Below the pieces are notes generated by a model that saw only the letters and a program-made list of their open reading frames with translations, ran no database searches and had not been told where the DNA came from. 21,146 bases of DNA from assembly GCA_021779635.1 (NCBI GenBank), contig JAJYAH010000024.1, forward strand, positions 1 through 21,146, read 5' to 3'. The DNA comes from Pseudomonadota bacterium. Its GTDB lineage: Bacteria > Pseudomonadota > Alphaproteobacteria > Rhizobiales > Xanthobacteraceae. Position 1 is the stretch's first letter; each line of letters opens with the position of its first letter. The translations under genes and the position numbers were made by a program. Positions 8,638 to 16,075 of the stretch are shown piece by piece.

Positions 8638-8724
8638 AGGCCACTGCTGAACCATACAACCGTCGGCAGAAGCCGATCATATCAAGGTATGAGCGGGCAT
8701 TACGAGGCGACGACTGGCGTGATC
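8638..8724 (+). repeat. Diverged direct repeat, copy B
   Basis: Partner of the repeat at 4925-5012, same orientation, about 85 bp. It lies 93 bases upstream of the NTF2-like start, where it probably acts as that gene's promoter region. The two copies bracket the second hlyD-MFS operon exactly. A reading frame through this copy would give MSGHYEATTGVI, but the changes between copies alter amino acids freely, so coding is unlikely. Confidence 0.75.
8675..8704 (+). promoter_or_regulatory. Candidate FixJ-type box (copy B) upstream of NTF2-like gene
   Basis: GATCATATCAAGGTATGAGC followed by GGGCATTACGAG. The first 22 bases match the sequence at 12101-12122 at 18 positions by eye. It lies 112-142 bases ahead of the ATG at 8817 in the same orientation. 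The resemblance of its core to the TAAGTA/TACGTA cores reported for FixJ-family sites suggests a LuxR-type response regulator, but this is inference. Confidence 0.4.
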
Positions 8725-8816
8725 GTCAACAGCGCCTTACGTTTGACGGCAGAGTATCGCCACAATGAATTCGGTGGTCCCGAAATGATGGCTGGAAGCC
8801 TACGCAGGAGGACGAG

Positions 8817-9209
8817 ATGGATGATGAAGGTGTGCGGGTGGCGCTGGAGCGGCATTGGGATGCTTCGGACGCGAGCGATTTCAGGGTCGAACATGAAATC
8901 TACCGCGAGGATGCTGTGCTTGATTATCCCCAATCGGGCGAGCGGATCCGCGGCCGGCACAACATTCAAGAGAGCCGGACTGTCCAGCCAAACAAGAAGC
9001 GTTTTACGGTCCGGCGAATTATCGGCGGCGGCGATCTCTGGGTCACCGAGTTCGTACTTACCTATGACGGCATACCATCTTATGTGGTGAGCATCATGGA
9101 ATTCCGCGAAGGACTTGTGGCCAAAGAAACGCAATATTTCGCGAATCGATTTGACCCTGGACCCTCGCGTGCGCATCTTGTTGAGCGAGCAAGCGCTCCA
9201 CTCCAATGA
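8817..9209 (+). CDS. NTF2/SnoaL-like domain protein
   Basis: A 130-aa cytosolic protein with the pattern of an NTF2-like alpha+beta cone: an N-terminal helix (ALERHWDASDASDF), then EIYREDAVLDYPQSGERIRGRHNI, where D/Y/P residues line the pocket in SnoaL-like members, and a C-terminal sheet (LWVTEFVLTYDGIPSYVVSIMEFREGLV). Members of the fold are ligand-binding proteins or small isomerases/cyclases; nothing visible fixes the reaction. The start is well supported by AGGAGG at 8806-8811, five bases before the ATG. It stands alone, upstream of a histidine kinase on the same strand but about 500 bp away, and shares an upstream box with the regulatory genes nearby. Confidence 0.88.
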   Translation: MDDEGVRVALERHWDASDASDFRVEHEIYREDAVLDYPQSGERIRGRHNIQESRTVQPNKKRFTVRRIIGGGDLWVTEFVLTYDGIPSYVVSIMEFREGLVAKETQYFANRFDPGPSRAHLVERASAPLQ

Positions 9210-9706
9210 TTCTCACTTTGGACGGTCGCCAACCATTTCATGGGGGCCGATGGCCGTCTTCAAACTAAGCTCAAGCGAGTAGAGGACCGGCATGAGCCCC
9301 GGGGATTGCCGCAGGCATTTGGCCCCGATCGCCCGACCGTGAGATCGGCGCCACGACCGGCACCCGACCCTTAAGGAGCAGCCTTTCGTTCGCCACCACG
9401 GTGAAGGACCGAACGAAATGACCTCTTTGGTCGGCGCAGCTGACATCATTGAAGTTATTTTTTCCAAGCCAATGCAGCGGGTTGCAGTCAAGCTCCACAT
9501 TGGCCTCGCACAATGGAAATCACAGGAATGAGACCGTGGGAGCCCGCACCCGCGGACGAATTTCCACGCTTTACAGCAGCATCCTCCCCGAAATCGCTAA
9601 CAACGCCTAACAAGGCATAACGGGCTATTTGCCGGCATATAAGCGAATATCCTGGCCAACAAACCGAATACGGGCGGCGCAAGGCACCGGCTAGCGGAGA
9701 TGCCAT
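9210..9706. other. Intergenic region upstream of histidine kinase
   Basis: About 500 bases without a supported gene. Two overlapping minus-strand ORFs (9213-9500 and 9271-9513) lack ribosome sites and recognisable motifs; the second would need a TTG start. The 3' part carries two box-like sequences at 9609-9655. Confidence 0.5.
9609..9655 (+). promoter_or_regulatory. Two weak FixJ-type box-like sequences before the kinase
   Basis: CAAGGCATAACGGGC (9611-9625) resembles CAAGGTATAAGCGGGC of repeat A with one substitution and one missing base. ATATAAGCGAATATCC (9637-9652) resembles GTATGAGCCGAATACC near the FixJ-type gene. Both lie 55-175 bases before the two possible kinase starts, in the same orientation as the gene. 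The match is by eye and could be partly chance. Confidence 0.25.
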
Positions 9707-9781
9707 ATGCAGATGCTTCTCACATGTGGATGCTTCCGAACGCAACGGACCGCTCCGTCATCCATCGAAGGGGATTTGCCG

Positions 9782-10753
9782 ATGCGTCCGACCATCGAAG
9801 AAATCGGCCCCAATCTCCCGCAGGTCTTGAAGAAATTTTCGGGCAAGCACGCGGATTGGCTGCCGCCGCGGGTCAAATACCTGGAGCCGGTGGCTCACCG
9901 GAGCCAGGGCAAGAAGAACCGACTGCAGCACGTCGGCGCGGCGCGGAATGCGGCGCAAGGCCGGGTGCCGGAAGAGGTACCCAGCAAGGCCCGATCAGAA
10001 CTCGCGCACACTGCGAGGATCACGAGCCTCGGCGTGTTGACGGCGTCGATCGCGCACGAAGTCAATCAGCCGCTTGCTTCGATCGTCACAAACGGCGAGA
10101 CCGCGTTGCGCCTGCTGGCTCGGCAAGCGCCCGACATCGAGACGGTTCAGGAGTTGACAACGCGGATGGTCGCCGATGCCCGACGCGCGTCCGAAATCAT
10201 CGATCGCGTCCGCGCGATGGCAACCCGGCAGACAGTCGAGCCAATACAGCTGTCGCTCAACGATATAGTCAACGAGTCGATGGTCTTCCTGCGCCATGAA
10301 TTCCAGTCAAGAAGCATCTCGGTTTCGCTTGAACTGGCGCCGAAACTTCTCCGCTTCGTTGGCGACCGCACACAGATCCAGCAGGTGATCGTGAATCTGG
10401 CCATGAATGCGGTCCAGGCGATGGCCCAATCCGGGAACCGGAATATCCTTGTTCGGACCACGCTGCTCGACCCCGAGACGCTGTGCTGCAGTGTCGAGGA
10501 CAGCGGCCCGGGAATTGATCCAAGTCATCTTCCTCGGCTCTTTGACAGTTTCTTCACGACCAAAGAGGCGGGCATGGGCATTGGCCTGGCGATCTCCCTG
10601 ACCATCGTTGAGGGTCATGGCGGGCGTATTACAGCAGACAATAATTCTGCCCTCGGCGGAGCTCGGTTCAGCTTCACTTTGCCTTGCTCAAGCCTCCCAA
10701 CTTCGTTGGAGACTTTGCGACGTCGGCAAACGTCACAATGTATGAAGGCGTAG
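9782..10753 (+). CDS. Sensor-less HisKA histidine kinase
   Basis: A 323-aa two-component kinase with all catalytic boxes: H-box SIAHEVNQPLASI (His92 from this start), N-box VIVNLAMNAVQAM, G1 DSGPGID, F-box FDSFFTTK and G2 GMGIGLAIS. The HEVNQPL form is the subgroup that often pairs with FixJ-type regulators in rhizobia. There is no membrane segment and no recognisable PAS or GAF domain; the roughly 70 residues before the kinase core are not recognisable, so it may be soluble and take its signal through a partner. Two starts are possible: ATG 9782 with AAGGGGA seven bases upstream (chosen), or ATG 9707 with CGGAGA six bases upstream, adding 25 residues. The response regulators encoded convergently downstream are its likely partners. 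Confidence 0.9.
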   Translation: MRPTIEEIGPNLPQVLKKFSGKHADWLPPRVKYLEPVAHRSQGKKNRLQHVGAARNAAQGRVPEEVPSKARSELAHTARITSLGVLTASIAHEVNQPLASIVTNGETALRLLARQAPDIETVQELTTRMVADARRASEIIDRVRAMATRQTVEPIQLSLNDIVNESMVFLRHEFQSRSISVSLELAPKLLRFVGDRTQIQQVIVNLAMNAVQAMAQSGNRNILVRTTLLDPETLCCSVEDSGPGIDPSHLPRLFDSFFTTKEAGMGIGLAISLTIVEGHGGRITADNNSALGGARFSFTLPCSSLPTSLETLRRRQTSQCMKA

Positions 10754-10939
10754 GTGTTCGCTGAGATTGAGTTCGCAGAATTTTGATCGGCCCCGGGATC
10801 CGGCGTCGGCGGCCGGCGCGACCGGTGCCGCGCGGAACTGCTTTTGCTTTTTCCGATCACGTGATGTCTCCCTACGCTGGTATATTCCGAGCTTTCTCGA
10901 ATTTCGCCCACGCCGCGCCTTCTCGCGATCTGTCAAATA

Positions 10940-11302
10940 TCAGATTTCCTGGGCTCTATTTAGACAGCCGATCAGCGCGTCTATTTCGAACGGCTTCATC
11001 AGCAGGCAGGCTGCGCCGCCGGCTGCCGCCTTCGCCTCAAAACCCGGGTCCGAGCGCCCGGTGACCATGATGACCGGCAACTTCGAGCCGCGGGCCTTCA
11101 GCCGCTCAATCAGCTCAAGCCCGCTCATGCCGGGCATGTGAAGGTCGGTGACGACGCAGTTGCAGGATCCGCCTTCAGCGATAAATTCTTCCGCGGACTC
11201 AAACCCCCTGGTCTCATATCCCAGCGAACGAAGCGATCCGACGAGCGCTACCCGGAAAGAGTCGTCATCATCGATGACGGAGATCAGGAACTCTCTTGAC
11301 AC
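10940..11302 (-). CDS. Receiver-only response regulator
   Basis: A 120-aa single receiver domain with no output domain. The acidic cluster IDDDDS (10-15), phosphoacceptor Asp53 in VVTDLHMPGMSG, Thr81 in VIMVTGRSD and Lys103 in LLMKPF are all in place. It resembles the receiver half of FixJ-type regulators rather than CheY. The start is a GTG with AGGGG seven bases upstream. It is encoded 120 bp downstream of the FixJ-type regulator on the same strand and could be co-transcribed. Likely roles are a phosphate sink, a phosphorelay intermediate, or a protein-interaction switch; the sequence does not decide between them. The gene has no DNA-binding domain fragment downstream, so it is not an obvious truncation. 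Confidence 0.92.
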   Translation of the reverse strand: MSREFLISVIDDDDSFRVALVGSLRSLGYETRGFESAEEFIAEGGSCNCVVTDLHMPGMSGLELIERLKARGSKLPVIMVTGRSDPGFEAKAAAGGAACLLMKPFEIDALIGCLNRAQEI

Positions 11303-11422
11303 ACATCATCCCCTGCCCGGGTTGAATCCCTGCGCCGCCGCAGGCCGGTAAAGCCGGAACCCGCGTTTTCACACGGGATCCGCCACCGGGAAATTATACA
11401 CCAGTGTTACCACCCCTTGGCA

Positions 11423-12046
11423 TCACTTCGGTTTGACCGCTTCGGCCATCCGAACGAGATCCGCCAAGGTTCGCGCCCCCATTTTCCGCATAGCCGCCCC
11501 CCGATGAATTTTCACTGTGATTTCGCTTATCCCGAGATCGCTGGCTGCCTGCTTGTTCATCTTGCCGTCGGTCACCAGCCGCATCACCTGCAGTTCGCGA
11601 GGCGAAAGCGTCCCAAACCTTTGCTGAATCTCGGTGACGTCGCCCTCAACGATCCGCCGATGCCGGTCGCGCTCGATGGCGGCCATCACGGCGTCAAGCA
11701 TGTCCTGATCGTGGAATGGCTTGGGAAGAAAATCTACCGCCCCGCGCTTCATGGCTCGCACCGACATGGGAATATCGCCATATCCGGTCATCATCACGAC
11801 CGGCAGACGAACGCCCATCTCGGTCAGTTGGACCTGAAAGTCCAACCCGTTCATGTCGGGCAAACGGATATCGATCAGGATGCAGCCCGGTTTGTCCACC
11901 AGACGCGAACTCAGAAAATCGTTCGCGGTTGCGTAGCAATGAGCGTCAAGGCCCACCGAGTCAAACAAGCCTTCCAACGCACCACGCATCGACACATCAT
12001 CATCAACCACGTGGACGATCGCTCTCTCCTTGGCTTGCGACAACAT
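11423..12046 (-). CDS. FixJ/LuxR-family response regulator
   Basis: DNA-binding response regulator of 207 aa. The receiver domain occupies residues 1-125, with acidic residues DDD (15-17), phosphoacceptor Asp59 in ILIDIRLPDMNG, Thr87 in MMTGYGDIPMSVRAMKRGA and Lys109 in FLPKPF. A linker leads to a LuxR-type helix-turn-helix (145-200), with LSPRELQVMRLVTDGKMNKQ then LGISEITVKIHRGAAMRKMG. This is the FixJ/StyR/TodT-type architecture and length. It probably receives phosphate from the kinase encoded at 9782. No strong ribosome site precedes the ATG at 12046. A candidate binding box sits 55-85 bases upstream, suggesting autoregulation. It is not FixJ itself: no fixL or fixK neighbour is present. 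Confidence 0.93.
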   Translation of the reverse strand: MLSQAKERAIVHVVDDDVSMRGALEGLFDSVGLDAHCYATANDFLSSRLVDKPGCILIDIRLPDMNGLDFQVQLTEMGVRLPVVMMTGYGDIPMSVRAMKRGAVDFLPKPFHDQDMLDAVMAAIERDRHRRIVEGDVTEIQQRFGTLSPRELQVMRLVTDGKMNKQAASDLGISEITVKIHRGAAMRKMGARTLADLVRMAEAVKPK

Positions 12047-12100
12047 CGCGGAAACCCATACGGCGCTGTCCCCAAGCTAGCACGGCGCAAATCGGACAGT

Positions 12101-12130
12101 GATCACACCAAAGTATGAGCCGAATACCGC
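12101..12130 (+). promoter_or_regulatory. Candidate FixJ-type box near the FixJ-type regulator
   Basis: GATCACACCAAAGTATGAGC then CGAATACC. It matches repeat copy B (8676 onward) at 18 of the first 22 positions. It is 55-85 bases upstream of the minus-strand regulator start, although the motif reads on the plus strand, opposite to the orientation at 8675. This could be autoregulation or a promoter for an unseen plus-strand transcript. Confidence 0.4.
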
Positions 12131-12590
12131 CCGATCCGCTTCAGTCACCGGACGGGCTTTGCGATCGAGAGCGCATCATGACAGGGGATCACCGGCAGGG
12201 AATGTCTGCCTCAGCGCCTCGTCCGGGAGGTCATAGGCACGTCTCTACTCCGGCTCGCGCTCTGGCACGCTGGTAAACCCGTTTTCTTTTGTCGCCTGAT
12301 GACCGAATGGTCCATCTTATGATTCATTGTTGCCTCCATTTACTCGGACACGCGCTGAGCGGCTCGCGCTGCGCGCGGCCGCACGGCCGAACCTCTCCTG
12401 AGAGGCAACGCATCGTTCGGCTGCGGCGGTGATGAGCTTCAGCGCTGGCAGCGCAACAGCCTCGATTCAGAGCGACCGCATAGACGGCCGGGCCACGGAC
12501 AGCGCCCCGCAGTCCGAACGCCTCGCTTGGCCGGGCGGTGAGCTTCGCGGCGCCGCCGGCGCATGGCAAGCTCTCTTGAGTGGCGGCGGA
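12131..12590. other. Gene-poor region between FixJ-type regulator and HpnN-like gene
   Basis: About 460 bases with only one weak small ORF (12211-12327). A short hairpin CCTCTC-CT-GAGAGG occurs near 12400 but has no T-run, so it is not called as the terminator of the HpnN-like gene. Confidence 0.5.
12211..12327 (-). CDS. Possible small basic protein (38 aa)
   Basis: A short ORF beginning MNHKMDHSVIRRQKK, with a perfect ribosome site (GGAGG at 12333-12337, five bases before the ATG). The product would be small, basic and soluble, with no motif I recognise. It lies on the same strand between the HpnN-like gene and the FixJ-type regulator. The ribosome site is the only positive evidence; the C-terminal half is arginine- and serine-rich, as often happens by chance in GC-rich DNA. 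Confidence 0.25.
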   Translation of the reverse strand: MNHKMDHSVIRRQKKTGLPACQSASRSRDVPMTSRTRR

Positions 12591-15269
12591 TTACTCCGCT
12601 GCGTCGGCGACGAGCTGGGGCGCTGGCAGGGCCACTTCCCTGATTTGGCGCGGCCGTCCCATCAAGACCGGTTGAAAGAGTACCGCGGCGGCCATCGTGC
12701 ATAATAATGCCAGAGCCATCACCTTCCCCATGCTCGACATGCCGGGATAGTCCGACGACCACATGCTTCCAAACGCCACCGCATTGGTCATGGCGCTGAA
12801 TAGTACCGCCCGTGTCAAACTGGACTGCAACAGGCCGGTTTTTCCATCGCGCCAGGCCATCACGTAATAGATCTTGAATGCGACTCCGACGCCAAGCAGA
12901 AGCGGCAAGGCAATAATGTTCGCGAAATTGATCGCGGTGCCGGTCAGCACACAGATTTCGAGCGTGACGGCACCGGCGAGCAGCAATGGTATCAACGTCA
13001 ACAGCACATCCGTAACACGCCGCAATGCGATGAACAGCAGTACAGCGATTGCCGCCAGTGCGATAATGCCAGCTTCGAGAAAGGCGCTGGTGACGGTCTT
13101 GCCGGATTCATACAAAGTAATCGCGGGACCGGTGGCCAATGGCTCCGCAGCCAGAACGGAGGTCGCGAATTTCCGCAGGACGTCGTCATCGTTGGGGTCA
13201 CCTTTTGGCAGGACCTGAACGCGAGCGCGACCATCAGGCAAGACCCAGTCGTGAACCAGGCTGGAAGGAAGCGTCTTGATGGTTACGAGGTGCGGATCGA
13301 GACTGCTTCGAAGCCGGCCAAGGTCGTAGTTGAGCGACGAAACGGTGGCAGCCTCAACTTTCCCTCGCGTACCCGCGTCCGATTCCGCCACGCGCGTCAG
13401 CAGAGCGGAAACGTGCCGCGCGGCTTCGGCGCCGGGGCCAGTTTCGTTACCGGCGATCCTTGCGAGTTGTGTTGCGGTCTTTCGAATCGCCTCGACCGTA
13501 TCCTTGTCCGACGGCGCGGGCTGCCGCGGCAGATCGAGGGCCGCGGTGAGGGTCGGCGCCGCGGCCCGGATGGCGGATATTTTCAGATCCTGATCGTCCG
13601 GGACGAAATTGTTGAGCGTCAGCGTCCGCGAAACCTCCGGCAGCGTCGCCAGATGTTGGGCCGTTGCATCGGCGTCATCAAGGGACGTCGCCAGCACTTC
13701 GATGTCGTTGCCGCTGGTCTGCGGATCTCCCTGCAATTGGCGATAAGTCTTGACCGATGCGGCGTTCGGATTTTCCAGATTGACAGGATTGAAGTCGAAC
13801 GGCAGGCGGAGCAAAAGCGGCGTACCGGCCAGAACTACACCGATGGTGCCAGCGATCACCGCGATGCGGTGTCGTTGCAAAAAATCGTCTAGCGGCGCGA
13901 GGCTACCGAAGCCTACGTATGCCAGCTCTCCCGGTGGTCTCAGGATGGCCAACATCGCCGGGACAAACGTAATGCTGCAGATAAACGCAATTAGCATCCC
14001 GCAGCCGGCGATCAGGCCCAATTCGAAAAGGCCTTTGTAATTTGTGGGCAGGAATGAGAAGAAGGCCACGGCAGTGGCAGCTGCCGCCAGCACAAGAGGG
14101 GCGCTCACCTTGCGGGCGGCGCTTCGCAATGCCTTGCGTAAATTCCTGTGCTCATGGCGCTCGGAACGGTAGCGAACGCTGAACTGGATACCGAAATCAA
14201 CTCCAAGTCCCACGAACAAGACAAAAAACGCGATCGAGATCAAATTGAAGGCTCCGACCATTGCGATGCCGAGTGCCGCCGTTGTCGCTAGCCCGACCAT
14301 CAGACTGAAAAATACCGCCGCGACAATCTTCCATGAGCGAAGCGCCAGCCACAATATGATCAGCGCGCCAATCAGCGCCGCCAGCGTGTCACGCAGCGCG
14401 CTTTGCCGAATGACCGAGAACTGATCGTCGTTCATCGGCACCGGACCGGTAAGTTCGACCTTCGCACCGAACTTATCGCCCAATTTCAGATCAGCGGCCG
14501 CTTGTTGAATGCCATCCGTCGCCTTCCGGCCCGGCTGCAGGGCCGCAAAATCCAGGACCGGTTGCACCTCAATGAAGTGCCGTAATGCCATCGTCCGTGG
14601 CGGCGAACCCTGCAGGAGCTCTTTCCATGAAAACATCGCTGCCTTGCCGGCCAATACATCGCTCAGCAGTCTGTCTGCCAGCGAAAGAGGCCAAACGAGG
14701 TCGTCGAGCTTGATTTCCCCGCCCTGTACACCGTCCGTTGCCAGCGACAGTGCTTTCATTACGCCACGCAGGCTCGGATCGCTCGCGAGTCCGCTAATGA
14801 GAAACTGGACCCTCGACAATCCGCCGACCGAATTCTTGACATCGGAGAGAGGCTCAAATAGCAGTCCGTTATGCTGGAAGAATTCTCCACCGCCCGGTTC
14901 GGCGACCGAGAGGAATAGATCCGAACGTTTTGTGAGGTCTCGCTCCAGTTCATTTGTAGCCTGCTCGGCATTTTCCGGCGTCGCCGCTGTGACCACTACC
15001 GAAATTCCCTTCTCCGGAAATGCCTTGGAGAGAGCAGACTGCCGCTGATGCCAGGGCAAATCCCGTGAGATCAGACTATCGGTATCGGTGGTAATTGAAA
15101 AACGCGCGACGTCGTAGGTGGCAGCGGCTGCCGTGAGCAAGATCCCGACAATGAGAACTTGCGAACGGCGCCGCGCACAAAAATCCACGATCCGGACGAC
15201 TACCGAGCTCAGCATGATGAACCACCATTTTTTCGCTTCACTGAGGAAGCCTGTGTTCGCGGAAGGCAC
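12591..15269 (-). CDS. hpnN: HpnN-like RND transporter (hopanoid-type)
   Basis: Inner-membrane RND/MMPL-family protein of 892 aa, the length of HpnN, which moves hopanoids from the inner to the outer membrane in Rhodopseudomonas. The layout is two repeats of one helix, a large periplasmic loop, then five helices. Helix 1 at about 37-55 is followed by RFSITTDTDSLIS, a hallmark of HpnN-type proteins. The first helix cluster carries VGLGVDFGIQFSVRYRSE, with the charged residue typical of RND proton relays; the second cluster has LLLGVGVAFKIYYVMAWRDG, where the usual Asp is absent. The GTG at 15269 has GGGAG seven bases upstream; the ATG at 15215 (MLSSVVVRIVDFC) better matches the expected N-terminus. 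No other hopanoid gene is visible, so it may be a paralogue with another lipid cargo. Confidence 0.88.
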   Translation of the reverse strand: MPSANTGFLSEAKKWWFIMLSSVVVRIVDFCARRRSQVLIVGILLTAAAATYDVARFSITTDTDSLISRDLPWHQRQSALSKAFPEKGISVVVTAATPENAEQATNELERDLTKRSDLFLSVAEPGGGEFFQHNGLLFEPLSDVKNSVGGLSRVQFLISGLASDPSLRGVMKALSLATDGVQGGEIKLDDLVWPLSLADRLLSDVLAGKAAMFSWKELLQGSPPRTMALRHFIEVQPVLDFAALQPGRKATDGIQQAAADLKLGDKFGAKVELTGPVPMNDDQFSVIRQSALRDTLAALIGALIILWLALRSWKIVAAVFFSLMVGLATTAALGIAMVGAFNLISIAFFVLFVGLGVDFGIQFSVRYRSERHEHRNLRKALRSAARKVSAPLVLAAAATAVAFFSFLPTNYKGLFELGLIAGCGMLIAFICSITFVPAMLAILRPPGELAYVGFGSLAPLDDFLQRHRIAVIAGTIGVVLAGTPLLLRLPFDFNPVNLENPNAASVKTYRQLQGDPQTSGNDIEVLATSLDDADATAQHLATLPEVSRTLTLNNFVPDDQDLKISAIRAAAPTLTAALDLPRQPAPSDKDTVEAIRKTATQLARIAGNETGPGAEAARHVSALLTRVAESDAGTRGKVEAATVSSLNYDLGRLRSSLDPHLVTIKTLPSSLVHDWVLPDGRARVQVLPKGDPNDDDVLRKFATSVLAAEPLATGPAITLYESGKTVTSAFLEAGIIALAAIAVLLFIALRRVTDVLLTLIPLLLAGAVTLEICVLTGTAINFANIIALPLLLGVGVAFKIYYVMAWRDGKTGLLQSSLTRAVLFSAMTNAVAFGSMWSSDYPGMSSMGKVMALALLCTMAAAVLFQPVLMGRPRQIREVALPAPQLVADAAE

Positions 15270-15544
15270 GCTCAGTCTCCCGACCCGACGGTTTGAGACC
15301 GGTGATCAGAGACTGACGGCCATTCCAACAGAGCGAAGTTTTACGGGTAGCGCGATGCTCATTCTGGCGCGTTCTTGCGCTTCTGGCGCCGTCGGATCGC
15401 TGGAGCACGAAAGGGCCTCGGCGGCATCCGCAATCAGGCCGAAAATCGCCTCGCATGCGGAACGCCCGCCATGCGATCCCTCGCAGACCTCGTGAGAATG
15501 ACCGAAATACCCGGATTCAAACGGGTACACCAGCGGAATGCAAA

Positions 15545-15555
15545 CCTAAGTATGA
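15545..15555 (+). promoter_or_regulatory. Weak FixJ-type box-like sequence upstream of HpnN-like gene
   Basis: CCTAAGTATGA matches CCAAAGTATGA of the box at 12101 at 10 of 11 positions. It lies about 276 bases before the HpnN-like start on the opposite strand. A related CCTAAGTGCGA is at 16091-16101, about 100 bases before the AraC-type gene. Short matches such as these may be chance. Confidence 0.2.
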
Positions 15556-15766
15556 TATTCGAGCATGGTATCGCGGCTTACCGTCGTCCCGAGTCATTGG
15601 TGCGCGCATGCGGGCGTACTGCACTGCTCAGGCCGTGGTTTGAGTCCAGCTGCAATCTTGTTCGCGTGGACCGGAAGAGCCTCTAGCTGAGGCATTCACC
15701 CTTCAGGCCACATAGCCACTTCGGCGGCAACGGCAAATTCCAAATTACAACAAGCTCAAGGGAAAA

Positions 15767-15798
15767 AGGGGCCGGTGGCTGAAACGCCACCGGCCCCT
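15767..15798 (-). terminator. Intrinsic terminator for a minus-strand transcript
   Basis: A perfect 13-bp stem, AGGGGCCGGTGGC (15767-15779) with its complement at 15786-15798, and a six-base loop. Reading the minus strand, the stem is followed by a T-run (five T opposite 15763-15767, then CCC); on the plus strand it has none. It therefore fits termination of leftward transcription, yet no gene above it on the minus strand is convincing. Confidence 0.75.
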
Positions 15799-16053
15799 CT
15801 CGCCAGCACTCGTGATACAAAGCGGCTGGGGCAAAGCGGCTTCGCTCATCCATCATGGCCGACGGCTCGGGGGAACAACCCGCACCTCAAAACCCGATAC
15901 TCGCGGTACATCGGATTGGGCTCCGCATTACTGACGATACTCATCCGATAACGTCTTGACTCATACCCGATCGCCGGATCACCCGCTGATCAGCGATTGC
16001 TGTATTTCACCAATTCTTGCGTCAGTCGGACTGATGGCCGGAGAGTCGCCGCT

Positions 16054-16075
16054 CTAAACCTACGTATAGGTTTAG
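16054..16075. promoter_or_regulatory. Perfect inverted repeat upstream of AraC-type gene
   Basis: CTAAACCTA-CGTA-TAGGTTTAG: 9-bp arms with a four-base centre, extendable by GCCG/CGGC with two unpaired bases. It is 124-145 bases upstream of the AraC-type ATG. The central CTACGTAT resembles FixJ-family cores (TACGTA), so it could be an operator for a LuxR-type regulator; a binding site for the AraC-type protein is another option. Confidence 0.45.

Larger units (their letters stand above)
8316..8816. other. Divergent intergenic region, second hlyD / NTF2-like gene
   Basis: About 500 bases without a convincing gene. It must contain the promoter of the minus-strand hlyD-MFS operon and that of the plus-strand NTF2-like gene. 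Repeat copy B (8638-8724) with its box at 8675-8704 is the only structured element seen. No copy of the TTTTGTA-N8-TACAAATAT operator was found here, so the TetR at 4119 probably does not control this exporter through that site. Confidence 0.6.

Noticed and set aside
8689..9090. ORF beginning MSGHYEATTGVI within repeat B
   Set aside because: Different frame from the NTF2-like protein, which has the ribosome site and motifs; differences between repeat copies do not look codon-constrained.
9271..9513. 80-codon minus-strand ORF in the spacer before the kinase
   Set aside because: Needs a TTG start, has no ribosome site, and matches no family I recognise.
9700..10299. Plus-strand ORF of 199 codons overlapping the kinase
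   Set aside because: Frame-shifted shadow; the H-box and other kinase motifs are in the 9782 frame.
15306..15530. 74-codon minus-strand ORF just upstream of the HpnN-like gene
   Set aside because: Tempting as a co-transcribed partner, but it has a GTG start without a ribosome site and no recognisable domain.
15984..15995. 12-base palindrome CGCTGATCAGCG
   Set aside because: Perfect but short, single copy and not next to a gene start; not enough to call a site.
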